The notes below the pieces were generated by a model, which worked only from the letters and a program-made list of their open reading frames with translations, ran no database searches and had not been told where the DNA came from. Position numbers and translations under genes: made by a program. A stretch of DNA of 64,000 bases from Aurantiacibacter arachoides (GTDB lineage: Bacteria > Pseudomonadota > Alphaproteobacteria > Sphingomonadales > Sphingomonadaceae): positions 372,001 through 436,000 of the forward strand of contig NZ_WTYH01000001.1 of the NCBI RefSeq assembly GCF_009827335.1, given 5' to 3'. Positions 28,074 to 36,819 of this stretch are shown piece after piece (within the stretch, counting starts at the first letter, position 1; each line of letters begins with the position of its first letter).

Positions 28074-30212
28074 ATGCCCTTGATTCTGCTCGACAAACCG
28101 GTCGCCTCATTGGCGCTTGCCCTGGCCTTGTGTGCAGCAGGGGCCCCGCTGCGGGCGCAGGACATGCCCAGCGGCGATGCGCCACCTCCGCAAGGGGCCG
28201 ACGTGCCGCCAGCGCCTGGTGTGGGCCCGGAAACCGCAGCTGCGGAGCGCGAGGTTTACACCCCGGCCGACTTCGCCCGCTACGCGCCGCGCACGGCATT
28301 TGACATGATCGCCCGAATCCCCGGCTTTTCGATCAATGGCGGCGGCGGGGGCGGACGCGGGCTGGGCCAGGCGAGCGGCAACCTGCTCATCAACGGGGAG
28401 CGGGTGGCCAGCAAGTCCAACAGCACTGCCGACCAGCTTTCCCGCATCCCCGCAGGCAACGTCGTCCGGATCGAGGTCGTGGACGGTGCCACGCTCGATA
28501 TTCCGGGGCTGTCGGGCCGGATCGCCAACATCGTGGTGGAGACGAGCGGTGTTTCGGGCCAGTACGAGTGGCGCCCCGGCCTATCCCTCGCGCGCGGGCG
28601 GCTGACGCCGTTCGATGGTGAGGCCTCCGTCACCGGGGCGCTGGCCGGCGTCGGCTATACGCTGGCCCTGCGCAATGGTGCCTTTGCCCGCGGACAGGGC
28701 GGACCGGCGATCCTCACCGATGCCCTGGGCGTGGTGGATGCGCGCGAGAACGTGCTCCTCGACCGGTTCGACCGGCCGACCGCCAGCGGCACATTCGCCT
28801 TTACGCCCGCGCCCGGCGTGTCGGCCAACGTCAACCTGTCGGGCGGCATCGAACGCTACCGATCGCGCGAGAGCGAGCGGCGCGTGGCGGGTAATCCCCT
28901 GCCGTTCCTCGACGAACGAATCGCCGCGGTCAGCGACGAATGGTTTTACGAAATCGGCGGCGACGTGACCTTTCCGCTGGGGGGCGGCCAGCTGAAGCTG
29001 ATCGCGCTCGAAGCCTTCGATCACAAGGATCGCACCGATACCTCGCTGGTCGAGGTCGGCGCCTTGCCCGACGCACGCGGCTCGCGGTTCCGCCGCGTGG
29101 CCGACATCGGAGAGCGCATCGGGCGCGGCGAATACACCTTTGGCCTGTGGGGCGCGGACTGGCAGGTCGCGGGCGAGGCAGCGTTCAACCGTCTCGACCA
29201 GAAAGGCGACCTGTTCGTCTACGATGCGCCCCGCGGCGATTACCTCGCCGTGCCCTTTCCGCAAGGGCGCGGCGGCGTGCGCGAGGACCGATACGAAGGT
29301 TCGGTAAGTTCCGGCTTCACTCTGGCACCTTCCATCTCGATCCAGGCCATCGCCGGGGCCGAGTATGCGACCCTATCGCAAACCGGCAGCGATGCCCTGT
29401 CGCGCACCTTCGTGCGGCCCAAGGGCAGCCTTCGCGCGGCCTGGGCGGCGATGGCGGGGCTCGACCTCTCGCTGGAGATCGCCCGGCGGGTCGGCCAGCT
29501 CGACTTCGGCGATTTCCTGGCCAGCGTCAGCCTGGAAAGCGACCGGGAAAACCTTGGCAACAATCGGCTGCGCCCGCAGCAGAGCTGGGAGACCAGACTG
29601 GAGGCCGTGCGCGATTTGGGCGCCCTGGGCACGGGAACGCTGACGCTGTTCGACCAGCGGATCGAGGACCTGGTGCTGATCGTGCCGGTGGCGAGCGGCG
29701 GCGCGGCGCAAGGCAACATCCCCAAGGCGCGGCGATACGGCGCGGCGCTGCGCGGCACCTTGCAGATGGAACCGCTGGGCTGGCAGGGCGCGCGGATCGA
29801 TGGCCGGGTGGCATGGGAAAACTCGCGGGTCGAGGACCCGGTGACGGGTCTGCCGCGCCGCTTCGACGGGCTCGATCCGTTCAGCATCGAACTGAACCTG
29901 CGCCATGATGTCCCCGATACCGATTGGGCCTGGGGTGGCAGTTTCCGCGACCGTTCGCGCGCGCCCTATTTCCGCGTCACCGAGACCTTTTTCAGCTACG
30001 GCGAAACCACCGAACTCAGCCTGTTCGCCGAGCACAAGGACGTGCTGGGCGCAACCGTCCGGCTGGGCGTGAGCAACCTGGCCGACGAGCCCAATGTGTT
30101 GCTGCGCACGGTATCCGCCGGGCGCAGGGGCGATGCGCCGCTGCTTTTCACCGAGGAACGCCGCCGCAGCAGCGGCCCAAGGGTGCAACTGCGCGTGGCC
30201 GGCAGCTTCTGA
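28074..30212 (+). CDS. TonB-dependent receptor-like outer-membrane protein
   Basis: A 712-residue protein. A signal peptide (LALALALCAAGAPLRAQ) is followed by a Pro-rich stretch, a plug domain (YAPRTAFDMIARIPGFSI, LLINGERVASKSNSTADQLSRIPA, VRIEVVDGATLDIPGLSG), and a long beta-barrel ending VQLRVAGSF with terminal Phe. No clear TonB box is seen. It may import a scarce ligand or act as a gated porin. The ribosome site is poorly placed (GAAGG adjoins the ATG), so the start is less sure. The amidase gene upstream may be functionally linked. Confidence 0.78.
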   Translation: MPLILLDKPVASLALALALCAAGAPLRAQDMPSGDAPPPQGADVPPAPGVGPETAAAEREVYTPADFARYAPRTAFDMIARIPGFSINGGGGGGRGLGQASGNLLINGERVASKSNSTADQLSRIPAGNVVRIEVVDGATLDIPGLSGRIANIVVETSGVSGQYEWRPGLSLARGRLTPFDGEASVTGALAGVGYTLALRNGAFARGQGGPAILTDALGVVDARENVLLDRFDRPTASGTFAFTPAPGVSANVNLSGGIERYRSRESERRVAGNPLPFLDERIAAVSDEWFYEIGGDVTFPLGGGQLKLIALEAFDHKDRTDTSLVEVGALPDARGSRFRRVADIGERIGRGEYTFGLWGADWQVAGEAAFNRLDQKGDLFVYDAPRGDYLAVPFPQGRGGVREDRYEGSVSSGFTLAPSISIQAIAGAEYATLSQTGSDALSRTFVRPKGSLRAAWAAMAGLDLSLEIARRVGQLDFGDFLASVSLESDRENLGNNRLRPQQSWETRLEAVRDLGALGTGTLTLFDQRIEDLVLIVPVASGGAAQGNIPKARRYGAALRGTLQMEPLGWQGARIDGRVAWENSRVEDPVTGLPRRFDGLDPFSIELNLRHDVPDTDWAWGGSFRDRSRAPYFRVTETFFSYGETTELSLFAEHKDVLGATVRLGVSNLADEPNVLLRTVSAGRRGDAPLLFTEERRRSSGPRVQLRVAGSF

Positions 30213-30222
30213 CCCCACAAAC

Positions 30223-30262
30223 GAAAAGGCCCGCCCGGCGGTGATGCCGGGCGGGCCTTTCG
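30223..30262 (-). terminator. Strong bidirectional terminator between receptor and tig
   Basis: A perfect 15-bp stem (30225-30239 with 30246-30260) around a 6-base loop. Read leftward it is followed by TTTTCGTTTG, ideal for ending tig. Read rightward it can also stop the receptor transcript. Confidence 0.85.
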
Positions 30263-30281
30263 GTGTTCGTACAAAAGCGGC

Positions 30282-31886
30282 CTACTTCTTGGCAGGGGCT
30301 TTCTTGGCGGCAGGCTTCTTGGCCGCAGCCTTCTTCGGCGCAGCGGGCTTCTCAGCCGCATCGGCATCCGTCTCGGCGTCGGTCTTCTTGTCCGCAGCTT
30401 TCTTGGCCGGAGCCTTCTTTGCGGAAACCTTCTTGTCGGCAGCGGGCTTCTCGGTGTCCGCCGTCTTGTCGCCCGCAGCGTCGTCGTCGGTCTTGGCCGA
30501 CGTCTTGGTGGCGGCCTTCTTCTTGGGCGCAGCCTTCTTGGCGGGCGCCGGCGCGGTTTCCTCGGCCTCGATCGCGGCTTCGAGTTCCTCGCGCGTAACC
30601 TCGCGCTCGGTCACCTCGGCCTTGTCGAACAGGAAGTCGACGACCTTGTCCTCGTACAGCGGGGCACGAAGCTGGGCCTGAGCCATCGGCTCGGACCGCA
30701 CGTATTCGATGAACCGCTCACGGTCCTCGGGGCGATACTGCTGTGCTGCCTGCTGCAGCAGCATCTGCATTTCCTGCTGCGACACCTCGACGCCGTTGGT
30801 CTGGCCGATCTCGGACAGCAGCAGGCCAAGACGCACGCGGCGTTCGGCGATGCGCTTGTAATCGTCGCGCTCGGCTTCCAGCTCTTCCATCGCCTTGGCC
30901 GGATCGTCTTCCTTGGCGACTTCCTGCGACAGCTGGTTCCAGATCTGCTCGAACTCGGCCTCCACCATGGTCGGCGGCACGGCGAAATCATGGTCGGCGG
31001 CCAGCTTGTCCAGCAGCTGACGCTTCATCTGCGTGCGAGTGAGGCCGGCGCTCTCCTGCTCGATCTGGCCGCGCAGCAGTTCCTTCAGCTTGTCGAGGCC
31101 TTCGAGGCCCAGCGACTTGGCGAAATCGTCATCGACCGTGGTCTCGCCCGCGATCTTCACCTGCTGGACGTGGACGTCGAACTGCGCTTCCTTGCCCTTC
31201 AGGTTTTCGGCCGGATAGTCGGCGGGGAAGGTCACCGTGATGGTCTTGTCCTCGCCGGTCTTCATGCCGACGAGCTGTTCCTCGAAGCCGGGAATGAACT
31301 GGTTGGAGCCGATCACCAGCGGCGCATCGGTAGCCTTGCCGCCTTCGAATTCCACACCGTCCACGCTGCCGGTGAAGTCGATGATCAGCTGGTCGCCGTC
31401 GGCCGCCTTCTTGCTCTTGGGCGCGTCCTTGTAGCTCTTCTGGCCTTCCGCAATGCGGCCGAGCGCCTCGTCGAGCTGCGCATCGTCCACCGGCACGTTG
31501 AGCTTTTCCAGCTTCAGGCCATCGATCGAAGGCGCCTCGATCTCGGGCAGCACTTCGACCTCGACCTTGAGCTCGGCATCCTTGCCCTGCTCGTACCCTT
31601 CGGTCATCTCGACGCGCGGTTGCAGGGCGGGGCGCAGCTTCTTGTCGCGCAGCAGGTCGTTCACCGATTCGCGCACCGCGGTGTTCAGCACGTCGGCGTG
31701 CAACGCCTCGCCATGCATCTTGCGCACGAGGTTGGCGGGCACCTTGCCGGGGCGGAAGCCGGGCATGCGCACCTGCGGGGCGACCTTCTTCACCTCGGCA
31801 TCGATCTTGGCGTCGATGTCCTTGGCAGGGATGGTCAGCGTATAGGCGCGCTTCAGGCCTTCATTGGTGGTTTCGACGATCTGCAT
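30282..31886 (-). CDS. tig: Trigger factor with long Lys/Ala-rich tail
   Basis: A 534-residue ribosome-associated chaperone. The N-terminal ribosome-binding domain contains GFRPGKVPANLVRK, the PPIase domain follows (VDGVEFEGGKATDAPLVIGS), then the helical C-domain. From about residue 440 an extra tail of about 90 residues repeats Lys/Ala/Pro runs (KKAAPKKKAATK, KKAPAKKAADKK) broken by acidic stretches, similar in composition to histone H1-like proteins. E. coli trigger factor is about 430 residues and lacks it. The tail could bind rRNA or DNA. A tRNA-Leu gene lies 64 bp upstream on the same strand. Confidence 0.93.
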   Translation of the reverse strand: MQIVETTNEGLKRAYTLTIPAKDIDAKIDAEVKKVAPQVRMPGFRPGKVPANLVRKMHGEALHADVLNTAVRESVNDLLRDKKLRPALQPRVEMTEGYEQGKDAELKVEVEVLPEIEAPSIDGLKLEKLNVPVDDAQLDEALGRIAEGQKSYKDAPKSKKAADGDQLIIDFTGSVDGVEFEGGKATDAPLVIGSNQFIPGFEEQLVGMKTGEDKTITVTFPADYPAENLKGKEAQFDVHVQQVKIAGETTVDDDFAKSLGLEGLDKLKELLRGQIEQESAGLTRTQMKRQLLDKLAADHDFAVPPTMVEAEFEQIWNQLSQEVAKEDDPAKAMEELEAERDDYKRIAERRVRLGLLLSEIGQTNGVEVSQQEMQMLLQQAAQQYRPEDRERFIEYVRSEPMAQAQLRAPLYEDKVVDFLFDKAEVTEREVTREELEAAIEAEETAPAPAKKAAPKKKAATKTSAKTDDDAAGDKTADTEKPAADKKVSAKKAPAKKAADKKTDAETDADAAEKPAAPKKAAAKKPAAKKAPAKK

Positions 31887-31950
31887 GGTCTGCCTTCATT
31901 CAAATACGTTTGCGCGCTCGCCCGGGGTCGCTCGGCATTGGGGCGGAAAC

Positions 31951-32035
31951 TGGTGCGGGCGAAGGGACTCGAACCCCCACATCTTGCGATACTGGTACCT
32001 AAAACCAGCGCGTCTACCAATTCCGCCACGCCCGC
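31951..32035 (-). tRNA. tRNA-Leu (anticodon UAG)
   Basis: Reading leftward, an 85-nt cloverleaf starts GCGGGCG and ends with the matching CGCCCGC-A-CCA. The anticodon stem CTGGT/ACCAG encloses loop TTTAGGT, giving anticodon UAG. There is a long variable arm and a GGTTCGAGTCC T-arm, as in class II tRNA-Leu. CCA is encoded. No obvious terminator separates it from tig, so it may be read through into that gene. Confidence 0.95.
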
Positions 32036-32197
32036 GGCCCGACGAGTGGAGCAGGCGGAAGGTCCGCCTGCGCACGAAGCGCCGCCCTTAATGGCGGTTA
32101 CGCGAAAGGGCAAGGCGCGCTTTTCCCGTGCCGGGGCGCCGGAACGCTATGGCGCGCGGGGGCGTTCACTTTGCACGATCATGCGAGGAGACCTGCC

Positions 32198-32449
32198 ATG
32201 ACTGCTACCACGCCTGCCAACAATCCCGCCAACGACACGGGCAACCAGCCCGATCCGCTGCCCGGCGGCGACGTCGACTATCCCGGCAACACCCCGCCCG
32301 AGGTGCAGCCCGACGAAGGCGGCGACGTGGACAATCCCGAGGCCCCGCCCGAAACGCAGCCCGACCAGGGCGATGTCGACATGCCGGATGCGCCCGACGA
32401 AATGCCTTCGATCGATCCCACGCCGCAGACAATGTTGCCGCCGGATTGA
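32198..32449 (+). CDS. Short acidic, Pro-rich disordered protein
   Basis: An 83-residue protein with no hydrophobic core. It repeats GDVDYP, GDVDNP and GDVDMP motifs among Pro, Gln and Asp residues, and is probably disordered. GGAG precedes the ATG by about 8 nt. I recognise no function. The low complexity means it could be spurious, but the ribosome site and clean start support expression. Confidence 0.5.
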   Translation: MTATTPANNPANDTGNQPDPLPGGDVDYPGNTPPEVQPDEGGDVDNPEAPPETQPDQGDVDMPDAPDEMPSIDPTPQTMLPPD

Positions 32450-32481
32450 TTTCTGGCGGCGCTCGGCTAGGGGCGCAGTCC

Positions 32482-32766
32482 ATGAGCGACGATAAAACCA
32501 CCGACACCCCGCCCGATCACCTTTCGATCGACCCCAACAGCGCGCATTTCGATGCCGACAAGCTGCAACGCGGGGTCGCAATCCGGTTCAAGGGCCGGGA
32601 ACGCAAGGATATCGAGGAATACTCGATCTCCGGGGGCTGGGTGCGCGTGCAGGCGGGCAAGACCGTCGACCGCAACGGTCGCCCGCTGACCATCAAGCTG
32701 ACCGGCCCGGTCGAGGCCTGGTACGAGGACCTGGGCGAGGACGCCCCTGTCGCCAAGGCTGACTGA
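32482..32766 (+). CDS. DUF3297 family protein
   Basis: A 94-residue cytosolic protein matching the small DUF3297 family by its blocks DHLSIDPNSAHFDADKLQRG, VAIRFKGRERKDIEEY and GWVRVQAGKT. The function of the family is unknown. AGGGG lies upstream of the ATG. It is convergent with nhaA across a 24-bp gap that forms part of a hairpin. Confidence 0.8.
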   Translation: MSDDKTTDTPPDHLSIDPNSAHFDADKLQRGVAIRFKGRERKDIEEYSISGGWVRVQAGKTVDRNGRPLTIKLTGPVEAWYEDLGEDAPVAKAD

Positions 32767-32775
32767 CGGTTTTCG

Positions 32776-32814
32776 ATCCCGACAGCCGGTTTAAACCACC
32801 GGACTGTCGGGGTC
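32776..32814. terminator. Hairpin at the DUF3297/nhaA convergent junction
   Basis: GATCCCGACAG pairs with CTGTCGGGGTC, with an inner CCGG/CCGG pairing; the nhaA stop codon sits in the loop. Neither side has a good U-tract, so its strength as a terminator is uncertain. Confidence 0.4.
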
Positions 32815-34020
32815 ATCCATTTCCATATCGTGGCGGCTGGTCATCCGCAGTACGCCGTAGCCCATGAGCGCGCTGATCAGCGAGCCCGACAGGATGCCAA
32901 TCTTCGCCTCGTCGCGCAGGAATTGTGCGGATTCACTGGCGCCCGGGAAGGCCAGTTCGCCGATGAACAGGCTCATGGTAAAGCCGATCCCGCACAAGAT
33001 GGTGACACCCCAGATCTCGGGCCAGGAGCAATTGGCGGGCTTGGCTACGATGCCCAGCTTCACGACCGCGACGACACAGGCGAAGATGCCCGCCTGCTTG
33101 CCGATGACAAGACCCGCGGCAACGGCCAGCGGAAGCGGATCGAACAGGGCATCGAGGCCGAGCCCGGTCAGGCTGACGCCGGCATTGGCGAAACCGAAGA
33201 TCGGCACCACGATATAGGCGTTCCACGGCACCAAGGCATGCTCCATCCGCTCCAGCATGGATTCCTCGTGTCCCTTGGCGTGCATGGGGATGGTCAGCGC
33301 GGCGAGCACGCCCGCGATCGTCGCGTGAATGCCCGACGACAGCACTAGATACCACAGCAGCACGGTGAGTACGATGAAGGGCAGCAGGGAAGAGACCTTC
33401 GCGCGGTTCATGGCGATCATCACCCCGAACGCGACCAGCGCGGCCACCAGGTAGGTCAGGTTCAGATCGGCGGTGTAGAAGATGGCGATGACCGCGACCG
33501 CGCCGATATCATCGACGATGGCGACGGTCAGCAGGAACAGTCGCAGCGCAGCAGGTACGCGCGTGCCCAGCAGGCCTACGACGCCCATGGCAAAGGCGAT
33601 GTCGGTTGCCGCGGGAATGGCCCAGCCGCGTGCCAGCCCCGGCTCCCCGCCGGCCACCAGCATATAGACGGCAGCGGGTGCCGCCATGCCGGCAATGGCG
33701 GCAAAGATCGGCAGGTTGCGCGCCTGCGGATCGGACAGGTTGCCGCAGACGATCTCCCGCTTCACCTCCAGCCCCACGACGAAGAAGAAGATCACCATCA
33801 ACCCGTCGTTGATCCAAAGGTGCAGGGTGTTGAGGTAGAACACGTCCTTCGACCAGAGGTAGCCGTGGAACAGGCTGTAATACGCGTCCTGCACGCCCGA
33901 ATTGGCAATGATCATGGCGATAATCGCCACCGCGATCAGCAGGATCCCCTGGAAGGAATCGGCGCGGAACAGCGCGGTGAAATTGCGCCGGGCGGTTTCG
34001 AGTAGGCCTGTTTCAGTCAT
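32791..34020 (-). CDS. nhaA: Na+/H+ antiporter NhaA
   Basis: A 409-residue inner-membrane antiporter that exports Na+ for protons. The ion-binding residues are conserved: Asp in PAATDIAFAMG, the Asp pair in VAIVDDIGAVAV, and Lys in VIGKQAGIFA. About twelve helices can be counted. NhaA suits a marine or saline habitat, where such genes are common, but one copy does not prove it. Confidence 0.95.
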   Translation of the reverse strand: MTETGLLETARRNFTALFRADSFQGILLIAVAIIAMIIANSGVQDAYYSLFHGYLWSKDVFYLNTLHLWINDGLMVIFFFVVGLEVKREIVCGNLSDPQARNLPIFAAIAGMAAPAAVYMLVAGGEPGLARGWAIPAATDIAFAMGVVGLLGTRVPAALRLFLLTVAIVDDIGAVAVIAIFYTADLNLTYLVAALVAFGVMIAMNRAKVSSLLPFIVLTVLLWYLVLSSGIHATIAGVLAALTIPMHAKGHEESMLERMEHALVPWNAYIVVPIFGFANAGVSLTGLGLDALFDPLPLAVAAGLVIGKQAGIFACVVAVVKLGIVAKPANCSWPEIWGVTILCGIGFTMSLFIGELAFPGASESAQFLRDEAKIGILSGSLISALMGYGVLRMTSRHDMEMDDPDSPVV

Positions 34021-34117
34021 GTCGGACGAGCGTCTTTAGGAAATGCGGCTTTTTTGCAACCCCATAACCCCGGCGGGACGCAAGGAGGCGCCATAAACTC
34101 TTGTTACAGCTGATTTG

Positions 34118-34136
34118 TCTCTCTTATTAAGAGAGA
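34118..34136. promoter_or_regulatory. Perfect 19-bp palindrome upstream of the glycosyltransferase gene
   Basis: TCTCTCTTA and TAAGAGAGA flank a central T with no mismatch. It ends 29 bp before the chosen ATG of the NfrB-like gene. It could be an operator for a dimeric regulator or a leader hairpin. Confidence 0.6.
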
Positions 34137-34165
34137 TCGCCAAGTTGGGCGACGGGGCTTTTGCA

Positions 34166-35563
34166 ATGACGTTTCAGGATGTGGCCCCGTGGATCGCGAT
34201 CGCGGAGTACGAACTGCTGCTGTTCGCAGGCATCTTCCTGCTTATCGGCGCTGTCGATGAAGTAGCCGTCGATTTTGCCTGGCTCTATTTCCGGCTGACC
34301 GGAAAGGGGCGGACTCTCGAAGTCGATCGTGCGGACTGGACGCATCGGGAATTGCGCGGGCGTGCTGCCGTTCTGATCGCCGCCTGGGACGAAGCGAAAG
34401 TCATCGGGCATACGGTAAAGCATGCCCTCAATGCTTGGCCGCAGCGCGACCTGTGCCTTTTCATCGGATGCTATCGCAACGATCCTGCAACCATCAGGTC
34501 CATCGGCGAGGCGGCAGCAGATGACCCGCGTGTGCGCATTATCATCAACGACATAGACGGGCCGACGACAAAAGCCGGTTGTCTCAACGGGATCTTCCGT
34601 GCGCTTTGCGATGTCGAAGCTGAAGCCGGCGTCCCCTTCCGGTTCATCATGCTGCACGATGCCGAAGACATGGTCGATCCCGCCGCGCTGGCCTTGGTCG
34701 ACGCGGCGATGGACGACTTCGAATTCGTTCAGTTGCCGGTACTGCCGCAGCCGCAGCGCAAATCCCGCTGGATCGGCAGTCACTACCTCGAGGAATTCGC
34801 CGAGTCGCACGGCAAGACGCTGATCGTCCGCTCGTTATTGGGGGCCGGGATACCCGCTGCCGGGGTGGGCTGCGCCTTTTCCCGCGCGACGCTGGAAGCA
34901 ATGGCGCGCCGGACGCAGGACGAAGGGCCTTTTTCGCACAAAACCCTGACCGAGGATTACGAGCTGGGTATCAAGGTCGGTAGCACCGGGGGGCGGTCCA
35001 AGCTGCTGCGGGTGCGAGGGGAAGACGGCGAACTCGTGGCCACGAGAGCATATTTCCCCTCTTCGTTAACCCATGCGGTCAGACAAAAGGCACGCTGGCT
35101 GCACGGTATCGCCTTCCAGGGGTGGGATCGGCTGGGCTGGAACGGGAACCTTGGTGAAAAATGGATGCGGATGCGAGATCGCCGCGGACCGCTGTCGGCC
35201 ATCGTGCTTTTCGTCGGATACACCCTGCTCGTCGTCGTTGTGACGCACATCATCCTCGACTGGTTTGGCTATGCAATTCCATGGAAGAGCAGCGCAGTGC
35301 TGAACTTCATCCTGCTGGCAAACCTCGTCAGCCTGGCATGGCGAGCGGTCATGCGCTTTGCCTTTACGGCGCGCGAATACGGACTGGTAGAAGGGCTCAG
35401 GGCGGTTCTGCGCCTGCCTATATCCAACATCATCGCCATGATGGCTGCCCGGCGGGCGATCTTTTCCTACGTGCGCGCCTTGCGTGGCGAACCGGCGCAG
35501 TGGGACAAGACCGAACATGACGATCACCCGGCGGCTTTTGTCCTGCAACCGGGCGCCCGCTGA
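34166..35563 (+). CDS. NfrB-like processive family 2 glycosyltransferase
   Basis: A 465-residue membrane enzyme. An N-terminal helix (LLLFAGIFLLIGAVDEVAVDF) precedes a GT2 domain with LHDAEDMVD as the acidic metal-binding motif, TEDYELG, and QKARW as the QxxRW motif of processive synthases. C-terminal helices follow (VLFVGYTLLVVVVTHIIL). It resembles NfrB, which makes a secreted glycan in E. coli, but lacks the C-terminal c-di-GMP-binding extension. I prefer ATG 34166; a TTG at 34115 would put the 19-bp palindrome inside the coding region. Its stop overlaps the next start by one base. Confidence 0.78.
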   Translation: MTFQDVAPWIAIAEYELLLFAGIFLLIGAVDEVAVDFAWLYFRLTGKGRTLEVDRADWTHRELRGRAAVLIAAWDEAKVIGHTVKHALNAWPQRDLCLFIGCYRNDPATIRSIGEAAADDPRVRIIINDIDGPTTKAGCLNGIFRALCDVEAEAGVPFRFIMLHDAEDMVDPAALALVDAAMDDFEFVQLPVLPQPQRKSRWIGSHYLEEFAESHGKTLIVRSLLGAGIPAAGVGCAFSRATLEAMARRTQDEGPFSHKTLTEDYELGIKVGSTGGRSKLLRVRGEDGELVATRAYFPSSLTHAVRQKARWLHGIAFQGWDRLGWNGNLGEKWMRMRDRRGPLSAIVLFVGYTLLVVVVTHIILDWFGYAIPWKSSAVLNFILLANLVSLAWRAVMRFAFTAREYGLVEGLRAVLRLPISNIIAMMAARRAIFSYVRALRGEPAQWDKTEHDDHPAAFVLQPGAR

Positions 35564-36750
35564 TGAGGCGGTCGGACACGGCGCGCCGAGGCGCCCCCCT
35601 GGTGATGCTGGCGACCGTGATTGGTACATGGGCGGTATATCGGGCGGCTGTCTGGGAAACCCCGCAATTCCCGGGGTCGAACGTGGTCTTCAGCACGGGC
35701 GAAGGCGAGGCGCCACTCGTTGCCCAGGGAAGTGCGGTGCGATCGCCCACCGTGGCGCGTAACGGTCTGACCGCTCCTTGGCCGGCTCGGCTCGATGATC
35801 TTTTCCCGTCGACATCACAAGTGCAGGGCAGTTGGCTGTCCTCGCGGATTCGTATCGGACAGGTCGATCGATCGGCCTCCATCACCATGACCCAACTCGT
35901 TTCCCTTCCTGCCCCGGTCCCCGCATCGACCTCCCCATCGCCACCGAACGGCATCGCTCGGGTAAGTAATGCGACCACGGCGCTCCTCCAAGTAAACGGG
36001 GTTTCTCCGACCCCAGCGCCAGCTGCGGCCCAGACGCCGGCCCCGGTCCCGTCCAACCCGGTGACGCAAGGCGCCCCCTTCGTTCGGGGGCAGCCCGCAC
36101 GCGACCGGTGGTCGGGTGATGCATGGGCGCTTTTTCGAGGAGGATCGCCATCGACCGTTTCGCTTTTGCAACCAAGTTATGGTCGCAGCCAGACAGGGGC
36201 GGTGCTGCGTTTCGATTTGGCGCCAGGATCTTCCCGGCGCCCACAGGCCTATGCCCGCGTGAGTTCAGCGATAAACGGGCCGCGTGAGCGTGAAGCTGCA
36301 GTGGGCGTCTCTGCGCGGCCGCTCGCCGTGCTCCCCGTGCGCCTTCATGCCGAAGGCCGTGTATTCGACGGGACAGGCGGGGCCGAAATCCGCGCGGCGG
36401 CCTTTGCCGTCACCGAACTGCCCGTCGCACCCTTGCCCGGCGGTTTCAACGGCGAGGTCTACGCGGCAGCTGGTTATGTTGCCGGCGACTTCGCGACCCC
36501 TTTCGTCGATGGGCAGGTGAGGGTGACGCGTACAATCACACAGGCGGGAAGTTTCCGGCTGGAGGCGGGCGGCGGTTCGTGGGGCGGGGCCCAGCGCGGC
36601 ACCGGGCGGGTCGATGTCGGGCCGACCGTGGCCGCAAGTTTCCCGATTGGCTCGGTGAACGCGCGCCTTTCCGCCGACTACCGCATCCGCATCGCGGGCA
36701 ATGCAGAGCCGGCGGACGGGCCGGCGATCACGCTGTCAGCCGGGTTCTAG
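35563..36750 (+). CDS. Outer-membrane protein with NfrA C-terminal-like barrel
   Basis: A 395-residue protein. It begins with a membrane or signal segment (LVMLATVIGTWAVY), then a long Pro/Ala/Ser-rich linker to about residue 170. A beta-strand-rich domain (QPSYGRSQTGAVLRFDL, HAEGRVFDGTGG, FNGEVYAAAGYVAG) follows, ending with Phe. The last part resembles the C-terminal domain of NfrA, the outer-membrane exporter partner of NfrB, but the N-terminal TPR scaffold of NfrA is absent. Coupling by TGATG to the glycosyltransferase supports a shared role in glycan export. Confidence 0.65.
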   Translation: MRRSDTARRGAPLVMLATVIGTWAVYRAAVWETPQFPGSNVVFSTGEGEAPLVAQGSAVRSPTVARNGLTAPWPARLDDLFPSTSQVQGSWLSSRIRIGQVDRSASITMTQLVSLPAPVPASTSPSPPNGIARVSNATTALLQVNGVSPTPAPAAAQTPAPVPSNPVTQGAPFVRGQPARDRWSGDAWALFRGGSPSTVSLLQPSYGRSQTGAVLRFDLAPGSSRRPQAYARVSSAINGPREREAAVGVSARPLAVLPVRLHAEGRVFDGTGGAEIRAAAFAVTELPVAPLPGGFNGEVYAAAGYVAGDFATPFVDGQVRVTRTITQAGSFRLEAGGGSWGGAQRGTGRVDVGPTVAASFPIGSVNARLSADYRIRIAGNAEPADGPAITLSAGF

Positions 36751-36819
36751 CTGCGCGAAATTCGGGCAAGCGCCGTATTCGCCTTCAATCCGGGGCGGCG
36801 ATGCATTAGGCGCGGGGGC

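Noticed and set aside
34115..34165. TTG start 51 bp upstream for the glycosyltransferase
   Set aside because: It has no ribosome site and would place the perfect palindrome inside the coding region.
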